Positions 52,461 through 62,201 are shown, counted from the stretch's first letter. The stretch: 64,000 bases of DNA from Cellvibrionales bacterium (GCA_016713115.1 JADJPU010000001.1:2294001-2358000), one strand, 5' to 3'. Notes: generated by a model from the letters alone, not told the origin. Program-made: numbers and translations.

Positions 52461-53557
52461 AGCGACAACACCTTGCGGCAACCCTGCAAAAAGCGCGCAT
52501 TTTGTTCTGGCAAGCCGATAGAAACGCGCAACCAAGTTGGCATGCCGTAAACAGCAATCGGGCGCACAATAATGCCCTCTTGCAAAAATGCCTGATACAG
52601 CGGCGCTGCGTCGCGCGCAAAATCAACAGCGATAAAATTTCCTGATGAAGAAATAAAGTGCAGCCCCAGCTCGCGCAAACCTGCTTCCAACTGCTGCATG
52701 CCTTGCTTGTTTGTATCCACACTGCGCTGTAAATAAGCATCATCGCGCAGTGCAGCTTCCGCAGCAGCCAAGGCCAGACTGTTGACATTAAATGGCTCAC
52801 GCAAACGATTTAATAAATCAGCAATCTCTCCGCTGGAAATACAGTAACCCACGCGTAAGCCAGCCAAACCGTAGGCTTTGGAAAAGGTTCTGGTCACGAT
52901 TAAATTGGGATAGCGATCGAGCAGCGTCAGACCACTGGCGTAATCTTCTCTGCCAACATATTCGTGATATGCCTCATCCAACACCACAATCACATCGCTA
53001 GGCACGGTTTGCAAAAAGCGTTCAATTGCTGCGATGCCAAGACAAGTGCCGGTTGGATTATTGGGGTTGGCGATAAACACCATGCGCGTGTTGCCATCCA
53101 CCAGCTTCGCCATGGCATCCAAATCGTGACCAAAATCTTTTGCTTGTGCTACGCGCAATTCCGCACCTAGCGATTGCACGGCAATGGCGTACACCACAAA
53201 TGCAAACTCAGAAATGACCGCATTGTTTTCTGGCGATAAAAAAACACGCGCAATCAAATCCAGCAGTTCATTGGAGCCATTGCCCACGGTGATTTGATTG
53301 GCATTCACAGCCAGTTTTTTGGCAAGCGTTGCCTTTAGATCAAAAGCCGAGCCATCAGGATACAGCGCAATATCTGCAAGGCTTTTTTGAATAGCCGCGA
53401 CAGCAGATTCCGGCACTCCCAGCGGGTTTTCATTGCTGGCTAATTTGATGATGTTGGTGATACCCAGCTCGCGCTCCAACTCAGACACCGGCTTCCCCGG
53501 CTGATAAGGAGACAATTTTTGTACGCCGGATACAGCAAGAGCAGCAATGTTTTTCAT
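52457..53557 (-). CDS. hisC: Histidinol-phosphate / aromatic aminotransferase
   Basis: A PLP aminotransferase of fold type I with 366 residues. The start is KNIAALAVSGVQKLSPYQPGKP, with IKLASNENPLG, VFIANPNNPTG, VLDEAYHEYVG and the PLP Lys in TRTFSKAYGLAGLRVGY. In this position between pheA and tyrA the family (HisC2) usually makes phenylalanine and tyrosine, and can also serve histidine synthesis. I chose the ATG at 53557 over an in-frame TTG two codons upstream. Confidence 0.94.
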   Translation of the reverse strand: MKNIAALAVSGVQKLSPYQPGKPVSELERELGITNIIKLASNENPLGVPESAVAAIQKSLADIALYPDGSAFDLKATLAKKLAVNANQITVGNGSNELLDLIARVFLSPENNAVISEFAFVVYAIAVQSLGAELRVAQAKDFGHDLDAMAKLVDGNTRMVFIANPNNPTGTCLGIAAIERFLQTVPSDVIVVLDEAYHEYVGREDYASGLTLLDRYPNLIVTRTFSKAYGLAGLRVGYCISSGEIADLLNRLREPFNVNSLALAAAEAALRDDAYLQRSVDTNKQGMQQLEAGLRELGLHFISSSGNFIAVDFARDAAPLYQAFLQEGIIVRPIAVYGMPTWLRVSIGLPEQNARFLQGCRKVLSL

Positions 53558-53580
53558 GAGCAACCGCGTGGATACAAAAA

Positions 53581-54666
53581 TTAGAGAACAGCGCGTGGAT
53601 ACGAGCCAAGAATCCGCAAATCAGCAGACTGCCCCGCCACTTCTTCCAGCACAGCGGAGACTTTGTCGCTGTCGGCATGACCAGAAAAGTCGATAAAAAA
53701 CACATAACTCCACGCGCCGTTGCGTGAAGGTCGCGTTTCTACGCGCGTCAAATCAATACCGTTTTTATGAAAAGGTTCCAGCAAATGGTAGAGCGCGCCC
53801 GGCTTGTTGCGCACAGCGACAATGATCGAGGTTTTATCGTCACCACTGGCTGGCACTTTTTGTGTGCCAATAATTAAAAAGCGTGTGGAGTTATCGGGCA
53901 TGTCTTCAATTTTTTCATGCAGCTTCTTCAGATCGTACAAATCTGCCGCCATATCACCTGCAATCGCCGCTGCATTCCACTCACTTTGAATACGGCGTGC
54001 GGCTTCTGCATTGCTGGAAACGGCCACACGCTCCGCTTGCGGAAAGTGTGAATCCAACCATTTGCGACACTGCGCCAATGACTGCGCGTGCGAATAAATG
54101 CGCGTGATATTTTCGGTTTTGGTGACATCAGACACCAAAAGATGCTGATGAATGCGTAACTCCACTTCGCCGCAAATATGCACGGATGATTCCATGAAAT
54201 TATCCAGCGTGTGATTCACTACACCTTCGGTAGAGTTCTCCACAGGCACCACGCCGTAATTCACCGCGCCCGCCGCCACTTCACGAAACACTTCGTCAAT
54301 CGCTGCCATCGGCACACTGACGCAGGCGTGACCAAAATGCTTCAAAGCTGCCGCTTGTGTAAAAGTGCCTTCCGGGCCAAGATAGGCCACACGCACCGGT
54401 TGTTCCAGAGCCAAACAGGAAGACATGATTTCGCGAAACAAGCGCGCCATTTCTTCGTTATCGAGAGGCCCTTGGTTGCGCTCCATCACTTTGCGCAACA
54501 CTTGCGCCTCGCGCTCAGGTCGATAAAAAACTGTGTCTGTGCTGCCTTCCGCTTTTTTAATCTCTGCCACATGCTGCGCACAGCGCGCGCGCTCAGAAAT
54601 TAGGTTTTGAATCGTGGCATCCAGTTGATCGATTTGATCGCGCAGCGATTGCAAGCTACTCGTCAT
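53581..54666 (-). CDS. pheA: Bifunctional chorismate mutase / prephenate dehydratase (P-protein)
   Basis: The 361 residues combine three domains. The AroQ chorismate mutase is at about 1-90 (LRDQIDQLDATIQNLISERARCAQHVAEIK). The prephenate dehydratase is at about 95-275 (VAYLGPEGTFTQAA, GVVPVENSTEGVV, NSTRFLIIG). The C-terminal ACT domain (IIVAVRNKPGALYHLLEPF, and LTRVETRPSR) binds phenylalanine for feedback control. It lies 9 bases after serC and converts chorismate to phenylpyruvate. Confidence 0.97.
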   Translation of the reverse strand: MTSSLQSLRDQIDQLDATIQNLISERARCAQHVAEIKKAEGSTDTVFYRPEREAQVLRKVMERNQGPLDNEEMARLFREIMSSCLALEQPVRVAYLGPEGTFTQAAALKHFGHACVSVPMAAIDEVFREVAAGAVNYGVVPVENSTEGVVNHTLDNFMESSVHICGEVELRIHQHLLVSDVTKTENITRIYSHAQSLAQCRKWLDSHFPQAERVAVSSNAEAARRIQSEWNAAAIAGDMAADLYDLKKLHEKIEDMPDNSTRFLIIGTQKVPASGDDKTSIIVAVRNKPGALYHLLEPFHKNGIDLTRVETRPSRNGAWSYVFFIDFSGHADSDKVSAVLEEVAGQSADLRILGSYPRAVL

Positions 54667-54675
54667 GGTTCATCC

Positions 54676-55758
54676 TCACGCGTGACGCTGAGCAAAATGT
54701 TGCATGTGTGTAATTAAAGCATCCACCGCCTCTTCGCTGATGGCATTGTAGAGGCTGGCGCGCATACCACCCACCGAGCGATGACCTTTCAGGTTTAGCA
54801 AACCCGCCTCTTCTGCTTCTTGCAAAAAAGGTTTATCCAAACTTTCATTGGGCAAGGTAAACGGCACATTCATCCACGAACGACTTTGCAACTCAACGGG
54901 ATTTTTATAAAAGCCACTGTTATCAATGTAGCTATACAATTTTTCTGCTTTTCGCTGATTGATTTTGGCAATACCTTCAACACCGCCCTGCGCCTTCAGC
55001 CACTTAAATACCAAACCGGCGAGGTACCACGAGTAAGTGGGCGGCGTGTTGTACATGGAATCGTTGTCGGCGGCTGTTTTCCAGTCGAGCATTTTGGGAA
55101 TATCCGCACGCGACCTGCCGAGCAAGTCTTCGCGCACTATCACAATCGCCAAACCTGCAGGGCCAATATTTTTTTGTGCTCCCGCATAAATCACGCCAAA
55201 TTTCGACACATCAATAGGCCGCGACAAAATCGTGGACGACATATCCACCACTAAAGGTACATCGCCCACTTCAGGCGCCCAATGAAACTCCACGCCACCG
55301 ATGGTTTCATTCGGCGTGTAATGCAAGTAAGCAGCATGTTTATTGAGTTGCCAATCTGCAACGGTGGGAATGGTAGAAAAGTTGCTGCCTTTAGATGTGG
55401 CGACGACATGCGCCTCGCCCAAACGCGCCGCCTCTTCATACGCTTTTTTTGACCACTGCCCTGTAATTAAATAATCTGCTTTGCCGTCCACCGGCAATAG
55501 ATTGAGCGGCACAGCAGAAAACTGCATGGAAGCACCGCCCTGCAAAAACAGCACTTTGTAATTTTCTGGGATGTGTAATAAATCACGCAAATCGTTTTCT
55601 GCCTCTGCGGCTACGCTCATCATTTCGCTGGAGCGGTGGCTCATTTCCATGATGGAAAGCCCACGCCCCTGCCAGTCGAGCATTTCTTGTTGCGCTTGCA
55701 ACAGAACTGCTTCTGGCAAAGCCGCAGGGCCCGCACAGAAATTAAATTTTCTGTTCAT
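54676..55758 (-). CDS. serC: Phosphoserine aminotransferase
   Basis: A PLP enzyme of serine and pyridoxal biosynthesis. From the ATG at 55758, with AGGTG 8 bases before it, the protein has 360 residues. It opens with RKFNFCAGPAALPEAVLLQA and contains EMSHRSSEMM, VVDMSSTILSRPID, and GVIYAGAQKNIGPAGLAIVIVR with the PLP Lys. ALYNAISEEAVDALITHM closes the protein. It lies 18 bases after gyrA, in the conserved gyrA-serC-pheA order. Confidence 0.97.
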   Translation of the reverse strand: MNRKFNFCAGPAALPEAVLLQAQQEMLDWQGRGLSIMEMSHRSSEMMSVAAEAENDLRDLLHIPENYKVLFLQGGASMQFSAVPLNLLPVDGKADYLITGQWSKKAYEEAARLGEAHVVATSKGSNFSTIPTVADWQLNKHAAYLHYTPNETIGGVEFHWAPEVGDVPLVVDMSSTILSRPIDVSKFGVIYAGAQKNIGPAGLAIVIVREDLLGRSRADIPKMLDWKTAADNDSMYNTPPTYSWYLAGLVFKWLKAQGGVEGIAKINQRKAEKLYSYIDNSGFYKNPVELQSRSWMNVPFTLPNESLDKPFLQEAEEAGLLNLKGHRSVGGMRASLYNAISEEAVDALITHMQHFAQRHA

Positions 55759-55776
55759 TTGCGCATTCACCTCGAA

Positions 55777-58335
55777 CTATTCAGCGGCTTCATCAGCATC
55801 GGCATCATCCGCTTCGGCAATGCGTTCAATGCTCACCAAATGCTCATCTTCTTTCAGACGAATTACACGCACACCCTGCGTATTGCGACTGACAATCGCG
55901 ACCTCATCGGTGCGTGTGCGCACTAGCGTGCCTTGATCCGAAATCAGCATTAACTGATCGCCGTCAAACACTTGCACTGCGCCGACCACATCACCGTTGC
56001 GCTCAGAAGTTTGCATAGCGATTACGCCCTGCGTACCGCGACCTTTGGTTGGAAACTCTGAAGCTTCTGTGCGCTTGCCGTAACCGTTTTGGCTCACGGT
56101 CAAAATTTTTCCGCCTTCTGCCGGTACGATCAGCGCAATCATGCGCGCACCATCCGCCAAACGAATACCGCGTACACCGCGCGCGGTGCGACCCATGGCG
56201 CGCACATCATCCTCTTCAAAGCGCACCGCTTTACCGTTACTGGCAAAGAGCATGATGTCGTTCTTGCCGTTGGTGATAGCTGTGCCTACCAACACATCAC
56301 CTTCGTCCAATTCCACAGCACGCAACCCTACAGAACGCGGACGCGAGAATTCCGTTAAGAAAGTTTTCTTCACGGTGCCGTTGGCCGTGGCCATAAAGAC
56401 GAAATGGTCTTCGGTATATTCTTTAATGGTGAGGATCGAAGTAATGCGCTCACCTTCATCCAAAGACAACAAATTGATCATCGGTCGACCGCGCGAACCG
56501 CGTGCTGCAACCGGAATTTGATACACCTTCAACCAGTACACTTTGCCCATGTTGCTGAAACAAAGCATAGTGTCGTGCGTATTAGCAATTAACAGGTGCT
56601 CAACAAAATCTTCATCTTTTACTGCGGTGGCGGATTTGCCCATGCCGCCGCGTTTTTGCGCCTGATAAACTTCCAGCGGCTGCGCTTTGGCATAACCACC
56701 GTGTGAAATAGTTACCACACGATCTTCTGGCGTGATCAAATCTTCTGTTGTGAGATCTAATTGCGAGCTGATAATTTCTGTGCGGCGATTGTCGTTGTAA
56801 TCGCTTTTCACTTGCTCCAGCTCTTCACGAATCACCGACATCAAACGCGCATAGCTACCCAGAATATCCAAATACTCGGCAATTTGCGCCAGTTTTTCTT
56901 GATACTCGGCAAGCAGTTTTTCGTGCTCCATGCCGGTCAAGCGATGCAAACGCAAATCCAGAATCGCTTGTGCTTGCTCGGTAGATAAATAGTACTGGCC
57001 TGCGCGCAAGCCAAACTCTGCGCCTAAGTTTTCAGGGCGGCAGGCTGCATCGCCTGTTCTTTCCAGCCATTGCGCCACTGTGCCGGGCTTCCAGCCGCGC
57101 GCAATCAAACGCTCTTTAGCATCCGCCGGTGTGGGCGATTGACGAATCAACTCAATCACTTCGTCGATATTGGAAATTGCAACGGCCAAGCCTTCTAAAA
57201 TATGACCGCGTTCACGCGCTTTGCGCAGTAAATACACGGTACGGCGCGTTACCACTTCACGACGATGGCGCACAAACGCTTCCAGCATTTCTTTCAGATT
57301 TAGCGTGCGCGGCTGGTTGTCTATCAACGCCACCATGTTGATACCAAACACGGTTTGCATTTGTGTCTGTGAGTACAAATTATTTAACAGAACTTCGCCT
57401 GATTCATTGCGCTTCAATTCAATCACAATGCGCATGCCGTCTTTGTCAGATTCATCGCGCAATTCTGAAATGCCGTCAATTTTCTTTTCTTTCACTAACT
57501 CCGCAATTTTTTCAATCAAGCGCGCTTTGTTCACTTGATAAGGCAATTCATGCACGATAACTGTTTCGCGTCCAGATTTTTCATCGCGCTCAACCACTGC
57601 TCGCGCGCGCACATAGATGCGGCCGCGCCCCGTGCGATACGCTTCGACGATGCCTGCCTTGCCATTGATGATGCCCGCTGTTGGAAAATCTGGCCCCGGC
57701 ACATGCTCCATCAATTCATCAATCGATAAATCAGGATTGGCTACCAAGGCCAAACAAGCGTTAACAATTTCTCCGATATTGTGTGGCGGAATATTGGTCG
57801 CCATACCGACTGCAATACCCGACGAACCATTCACCAACAAGTTGGGAATGCGTGTAGGCATCACTTCAGGAATCAATTCCGTGCCGTCATAGTTAGGCAC
57901 ATAATCGACTGTTTCTTTATCCAAATCCGCCAACAAATCGTGTGCGATTTTAGACATGCGAATTTCGGTGTAACGCATGGCCGCTGGCGAATCACCATCT
58001 ATCGAACCGAATTTGCCCTGCCCATGTACTAACATATAACGCAGGGAAAACGGTTGCGCCATCCTTACGATGGTGTCATACACCGCAGAGTCACCGTGCG
58101 GGTGATATTTACCGATAACATCGCCGACCACACGCGCCGATTTTTTGTAAGGCTTATTCCACGCATTGCCCAACTCGCTCATCGCAAACAACACGCGGCG
58201 GTGAACCGGCTTCAAGCCGTCGCGCGCATCGGGTAACGCACGCCCCACGATGACGCTCATCGCGTAGTCCAAGTAGGACTGTTTCAATTCATCTTCGATA
58301 TTGACGGGCAGAATTTCTTTGGCGAGATCAGCCAT
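55777..58335 (-). CDS. gyrA: DNA gyrase subunit A
   Basis: The breakage-reunion subunit of gyrase, 852 residues. The catalytic Tyr122 is in AAMRYTEIRM. The quinolone region keeps Ser83 and Asp87 in HPHGDSAVYDTIVRMAQPFSLRY, the susceptible form. The usually fixed VDGQGNFGS stretch reads VHGQGKFGS here (His104, Lys108). The C-terminal pinwheel follows, with the GyrA box QKRGGMGKSATAV. The tail is acidic (EADDADADEAAE). A perfect 7-bp inverted repeat lies about 80 bases upstream. Confidence 0.97.
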   Translation of the reverse strand: MADLAKEILPVNIEDELKQSYLDYAMSVIVGRALPDARDGLKPVHRRVLFAMSELGNAWNKPYKKSARVVGDVIGKYHPHGDSAVYDTIVRMAQPFSLRYMLVHGQGKFGSIDGDSPAAMRYTEIRMSKIAHDLLADLDKETVDYVPNYDGTELIPEVMPTRIPNLLVNGSSGIAVGMATNIPPHNIGEIVNACLALVANPDLSIDELMEHVPGPDFPTAGIINGKAGIVEAYRTGRGRIYVRARAVVERDEKSGRETVIVHELPYQVNKARLIEKIAELVKEKKIDGISELRDESDKDGMRIVIELKRNESGEVLLNNLYSQTQMQTVFGINMVALIDNQPRTLNLKEMLEAFVRHRREVVTRRTVYLLRKARERGHILEGLAVAISNIDEVIELIRQSPTPADAKERLIARGWKPGTVAQWLERTGDAACRPENLGAEFGLRAGQYYLSTEQAQAILDLRLHRLTGMEHEKLLAEYQEKLAQIAEYLDILGSYARLMSVIREELEQVKSDYNDNRRTEIISSQLDLTTEDLITPEDRVVTISHGGYAKAQPLEVYQAQKRGGMGKSATAVKDEDFVEHLLIANTHDTMLCFSNMGKVYWLKVYQIPVAARGSRGRPMINLLSLDEGERITSILTIKEYTEDHFVFMATANGTVKKTFLTEFSRPRSVGLRAVELDEGDVLVGTAITNGKNDIMLFASNGKAVRFEEDDVRAMGRTARGVRGIRLADGARMIALIVPAEGGKILTVSQNGYGKRTEASEFPTKGRGTQGVIAMQTSERNGDVVGAVQVFDGDQLMLISDQGTLVRTRTDEVAIVSRNTQGVRVIRLKEDEHLVSIERIAEADDADADEAAE

Positions 58336-58414
58336 GCGGCATGTTCCTTTTATTACTACATTTGATTACTACTTAAATTACTGCGCGCAGCGACACACGG
58401 CTGCAATGAAGCGC

Positions 58415-58433
58415 GCAATTCTAACTGAATTGC
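58415..58433. repeat. Inverted repeat upstream of gyrA
   Basis: GCAATTC and GAATTGC are perfect 7-base arms around a 5-base spacer. They lie between the TetR gene stop and the gyrA start. The right arm on the minus strand overlaps a TAGAAT that could be a gyrA -10 element, so this may be an operator. It could also be a weak terminator stem, although no U-run follows. Confidence 0.4.
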
Positions 58434-58480
58434 TCTGCCTTGTGGGGGGATAGCGGGGAAGCAACAAACTGGCTCAGACG

Positions 58481-59068
58481 CTAATTGAGCGCAGATAAAT
58501 TAACTAACAGACTTTCGAGGTAGACATCATCCACAGGCTTGCCAGCAATCAATGCGCGGTAATACAGCGGCCCCCAAAGTTGGTCGAGCAGCACATCCAG
58601 CCGCACGGCGGTTCCCAGTTCACCCGTTTCCACAGCTTTCTGTAAGTCGCGCAAGCCGATGGCCTGCAAGCGTGCAAAAAAACTGTTGTAGAACAGATCC
58701 AACATCGCGGCATCCGTTCGACATTCGGCCAACACAGCCAGCAGCACAGGGGTCATGCGTCCACGCAGCAAGGTTTTGTAACCGCCTTTGAGACAAGCCA
58801 ATAAATGATCACGCAGATTGCGGCCATCAAAAGGAATTTGCGGCATGTGCAGCGCTTTCTCGGTCAGTACTTCAATGACCAGAGCCACCTTGCTCGGCCA
58901 CCAACGATAAATTGTGGCTTTGCTGACACCTGCCAAGCTGGCAATTGCCTCTATCGTGATCTCACCGTAGGGCTTGCTATCCAACAGCTCCGAACACGCA
59001 TCAAGTATGGCTGTATGACTCGCTTGGCTGCGAGGCCGACCTGCACTGCGCCTATCGCTGACTCCCAC
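58481..59068 (-). CDS. TetR/AcrR-family transcriptional regulator
   Basis: The protein has 195 residues. The helix-turn-helix (about 15-60) includes ITIEAIASLAGVSKATIYRWWPSKVALV, and the C-terminal domain resembles the TetR_C_16/AefR-type ligand domain. I chose the GTG at 59068, 5 bases after AAGGAGG. A GTG at 59074 would abut the ribosome site too closely. It is divergent from rne with a 478-base region between start codons. Its target is unknown, possibly itself, and no efflux gene is next to it. Confidence 0.85.
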   Translation of the reverse strand: MGVSDRRSAGRPRSQASHTAILDACSELLDSKPYGEITIEAIASLAGVSKATIYRWWPSKVALVIEVLTEKALHMPQIPFDGRNLRDHLLACLKGGYKTLLRGRMTPVLLAVLAECRTDAAMLDLFYNSFFARLQAIGLRDLQKAVETGELGTAVRLDVLLDQLWGPLYYRALIAGKPVDDVYLESLLVNLSALN

Positions 59069-59160
59069 AAACACCTCCTTATGTGCTCCAGCGTGGTTGG
59101 GTTCAGTCTAGCAGAGGGCTTGGACTTGCCAAGACCAAAGACCCTATTTTTTCATTGTAA

Positions 59161-59189
59161 TTGAATAGGTTAGCGAACATTGTTATAGT
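59161..59189 (+). promoter_or_regulatory. Sigma-70 promoter for rne
   Basis: TTGAAT (59161-59166), a 17-base spacer and TATAGT (59184-59189) form a good match to the consensus. Transcription would start near 59196, giving an untranslated leader of about 350 bases before rne. Confidence 0.65.
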
Positions 59190-59195
59190 GGGATG

Positions 59196-59546
59196 CCCAA
59201 AATTGCTGTCGGCCACCTATACCGACGCTTGGGGCACAAGGGTGGTATCGCGCAGCTCCGACAAGACACGCTGCCAGTTACCGGATTCTCGCCTGTACAG
59301 CAGGCAAACCGCATTGCCCACCCTGTAGTGATGACTGATTTTCTCGCCTTGTGCTTCCTTACTTTGCATTTGCACAGGGCGTTACACAAAAGCAGCAAGA
59401 CCATTCCGCACTATTCTCTGTTGCAGTAAGACGCTCCTGCGCCGCCACAGAAAAACGGAACCCGACTGCTTCTCCCAGCCGTCCCTGCAGGGCAATGCAT
59501 AAGTTATGCATTGGCTTTACGCCAATACCTGAAAGGACAAATAGAT
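59196..59546 (+). promoter_or_regulatory. Long 5' untranslated leader of rne with hairpins
   Basis: No supported gene lies between the predicted start of transcription and the rne ATG. The leader contains GCCTG/CAGGC (59291-59305). Close to the ribosome site it has a perfect hairpin with 10-base arms CAATGCATAA and TTATGCATTG (59493-59513). The E. coli rne leader is of similar length and is cut by RNase E itself to limit its synthesis. Whether this leader works the same way is inference from length, position and structure. Confidence 0.55.
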
Positions 59547-62180
59547 ATGAAACGCATGTTAATCAATGCGACACAGCCTGAAGAGCTACGCGTCGCGCTT
59601 GTTGATGGTCAAAAACTGTACGATTTGGATATTGAACACACCAACCGTCGTCAAGAAAAAGCCAACATCTACAAAGGAAAAATCACTCGCGTTGAGCCTA
59701 GCCTCGAAGCCGCCTTTGTCGATTACGGTGCCGAGCGCCACGGCTTTCTTTCATTAAAAGAAATCAGTCGCGAATACTTCAGCAAGCAGCCCAATGAAAT
59801 TGAAGGTCGCATCAACATTCGCGATGTCATCCGCGAAGGCCAAGAAGTTATCGTACAAATTGATAAAGAAGAGCGCGGTAATAAGGGCGCCGCGCTAACC
59901 ACTTTCATCAGTCTCGCTGGCCGCTATTTAGTCCTGATGCCAAACAACCCGCGTGTGGGTGGTATCTCACGCCGTATCGAAGGCGAAGATCGCTCGGATT
60001 TAAAAGACGCGCTGGCCGGTCTAGATCTCCCCGCAGGCATGGGCACGATTGTGCGCACCGCCGGTATCGGTCGTTCGGCAGAGGAATTGCAGTGGGATTT
60101 GGACTACTTGCTACAGCTCTGGAACTCCATTAAAACCGAAGCGGACAACAGTGCAGCGCCGCACTTTTTGTTCCAAGAGAGCAATGTTGTTATTCGCGCC
60201 ATTCGCGACTACCTGCGCCAAGACATCGGCGAAGTAATTATTGATACACGCAGCGCATACGAACTGGCCTCCGCTTTTATCAAGCAGGTAATGCCGAATT
60301 ACCACAGCAAAGTGAAGTTGTATCAAGACAGCATCCCCTTGTTCAATCGTTATCAAATTGAAGGGCAAATCGAAACCGCTTTTGAACGCGAAGTGAAACT
60401 GCCTTCCGGCGGCGCGATTGTTATCGATGTTACCGAAGCCTTGGTATCTATCGACATCAACTCCTCGCGTGCCACTAAAGGCGGCGACATCGAAGAAACT
60501 GCTACCAACACCAACCTTGAAGCTGCCGATGAAATCGCACGCCAGTTGCGCTTGCGCGACATGGGCGGCTTGGTGGTGATTGATTTTATCGACATGAACT
60601 CTCCAAAAAACCAGCGCGCGGTAGAAGATCGCATTCGCGACGCACTGCAAATGGATCGCGCACGCGTGCAAGTGGGTCGTATTTCTCGGTTTGGTTTATT
60701 GGAAATGTCGCGTCAGCGTTTGCGTCCATCACTGGGCGAAACATCCGGCCACCTCTGCCCGCGCTGCAATGGTCAAGGCACCATTCGCGGCACAAAATCC
60801 ATCGCACTAGCCCTGTTGCGTATGTTGGAAGAAGAAGCACAAAAAGAGCGCAGCTCTGAAGTGCGCGCTGTCACGCCCGTTGCTGTGGCTAGCTTTTTGC
60901 TGAACGAAAAAAGAAAGCAAATCAGTGAAATTGAAAAACGCCATCACTGCCGCGTGGTGATTGTGCCAAATCCCGATATGGTGACACCGCACTATCACAT
61001 CCAACGCTTGCGCGATGACGATACACAACTGGCGCAAACCAGTTTTGAAATTGAATTGAGCGATATTACGCCGCAGGAAATTGACGACACCTCTGCCGCT
61101 TCACAAGCACCGAAAGCAGCTGCAGTACAAGTTTTGGTGCCTAGCACTCCGGCTCCACAGCCAACTGCTATCGCTCCAGCTGCGCAACCCACTGCCACTC
61201 AAAACAGCGAGAAAAAAGCAGCCAGCTTTATGACGCGTTTGTTTGGCAAATTGTTTGGTGAAAGTGAGAAACCTGTCGAAGAAGCGCCACCTGCACAAGA
61301 AAAAACCAGTGCTCCGCGTGAGCGCAACAATGATCAACGCCGTCGCGGCAATAATCGCAATGGGCACAATCGCAATAACCGCGAGCGTTCGCGCGACCGC
61401 GACGATAATGCGCCGCGCAACGATCAACACAAAAACGATCAAAATCGTAATGATCAAAACCGCAGAAATAATCAGCAGCAAAAACAACAGCAACCTGCTG
61501 CACGCCCCAACAACGCCCAGCAAGGTGAGCAAGCTGCGCCACGCAGCGAACAGCCGCGCCATAACAATGAGCAAAATACAACAGCTCAACCGCAAGACAA
61601 CGCTGGCGCACCGGCTCGTCGCCCTTCTGGCAAGCGCCCACGCAGCAATGATCGTCAACGACAACGCCCAGCCGCAGTAGCTGAACAGCAATCCTTGCTA
61701 CCCGCTGACTCAACCAACGAAGTTGTAACAGCAGCAGAAGTGCAAGCACCACGCGTTGAGCACGCAGTAGTTGAGCCGGCAATTACGGCTCCTACCGTCA
61801 CTGTACAAGTAGATAAACCAGTCCAAGCAGCACCCGAAAAACCTGTAGCAACAGAACAAAAAGTTGCGCCGGTCGTTGTTGCGCAAAAACCAGCAGAACC
61901 GGTTGTTGCAGCACCAGAATCTGATCCAGCTAAAACTGAGATTACTGCTGAAAAATCTGCATCTGAGCCACGCGTACGCACGCGCGCAAGCAACGATCCA
62001 CGCTTACACCCGAACAAAGAACCGCGTGAATTCACTATTGTGGCCGGTGTTGCTAACAATCCTGAGCCGCGTATCCCGACAGAAATGGCGCAACCTGATC
62101 CGTCGCGCCAACAACGCAAACGCCCTGCAAATGATCCTCGCAGCAAGGCGCAAAATGTTGCTACAGAAACTGCTCAATAA
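59547..62180 (+). CDS. rne: Ribonuclease E
   Basis: The essential endoribonuclease of mRNA decay and rRNA/tRNA processing, 877 residues from the ATG at 59547 (GAAAGGA 9 bases upstream). It has an S1 domain (about 37-120), catalytic Asp303 in IDINSSRATKGG and Asp346 in VVIDFIDM, and the zinc-link Cys404/Cys407 in CPRCNGQG, numbered exactly as in E. coli. The C-terminal half is disordered. It holds an Arg/Asn/Gln-rich RNA-binding stretch (about 605-670), a Pro/Ala/Val-rich part and two NDPR motifs (816-819 and 862-865). It may bind RraA, which is encoded in this window. Confidence 0.97.
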   Translation: MKRMLINATQPEELRVALVDGQKLYDLDIEHTNRRQEKANIYKGKITRVEPSLEAAFVDYGAERHGFLSLKEISREYFSKQPNEIEGRINIRDVIREGQEVIVQIDKEERGNKGAALTTFISLAGRYLVLMPNNPRVGGISRRIEGEDRSDLKDALAGLDLPAGMGTIVRTAGIGRSAEELQWDLDYLLQLWNSIKTEADNSAAPHFLFQESNVVIRAIRDYLRQDIGEVIIDTRSAYELASAFIKQVMPNYHSKVKLYQDSIPLFNRYQIEGQIETAFEREVKLPSGGAIVIDVTEALVSIDINSSRATKGGDIEETATNTNLEAADEIARQLRLRDMGGLVVIDFIDMNSPKNQRAVEDRIRDALQMDRARVQVGRISRFGLLEMSRQRLRPSLGETSGHLCPRCNGQGTIRGTKSIALALLRMLEEEAQKERSSEVRAVTPVAVASFLLNEKRKQISEIEKRHHCRVVIVPNPDMVTPHYHIQRLRDDDTQLAQTSFEIELSDITPQEIDDTSAASQAPKAAAVQVLVPSTPAPQPTAIAPAAQPTATQNSEKKAASFMTRLFGKLFGESEKPVEEAPPAQEKTSAPRERNNDQRRRGNNRNGHNRNNRERSRDRDDNAPRNDQHKNDQNRNDQNRRNNQQQKQQQPAARPNNAQQGEQAAPRSEQPRHNNEQNTTAQPQDNAGAPARRPSGKRPRSNDRQRQRPAAVAEQQSLLPADSTNEVVTAAEVQAPRVEHAVVEPAITAPTVTVQVDKPVQAAPEKPVATEQKVAPVVVAQKPAEPVVAAPESDPAKTEITAEKSASEPRVRTRASNDPRLHPNKEPREFTIVAGVANNPEPRIPTEMAQPDPSRQQRKRPANDPRSKAQNVATETAQ

Positions 62181-62201
62181 CAGCCACGGTGTGTAGAAAC
62201 C

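Noticed and set aside
59193..59429. 78-codon frame in the rne leader
   Set aside because: Its ATG lies before the predicted transcription start, there is no ribosome site, and the translation has no family resemblance.
61101..62146. Two minus-strand open frames opposite the rne tail
   Set aside because: They arise from the biased codons of the disordered RNase E tail. The translations are simple Val/Ala/Ile or Ser/Thr/Gly-rich strings.
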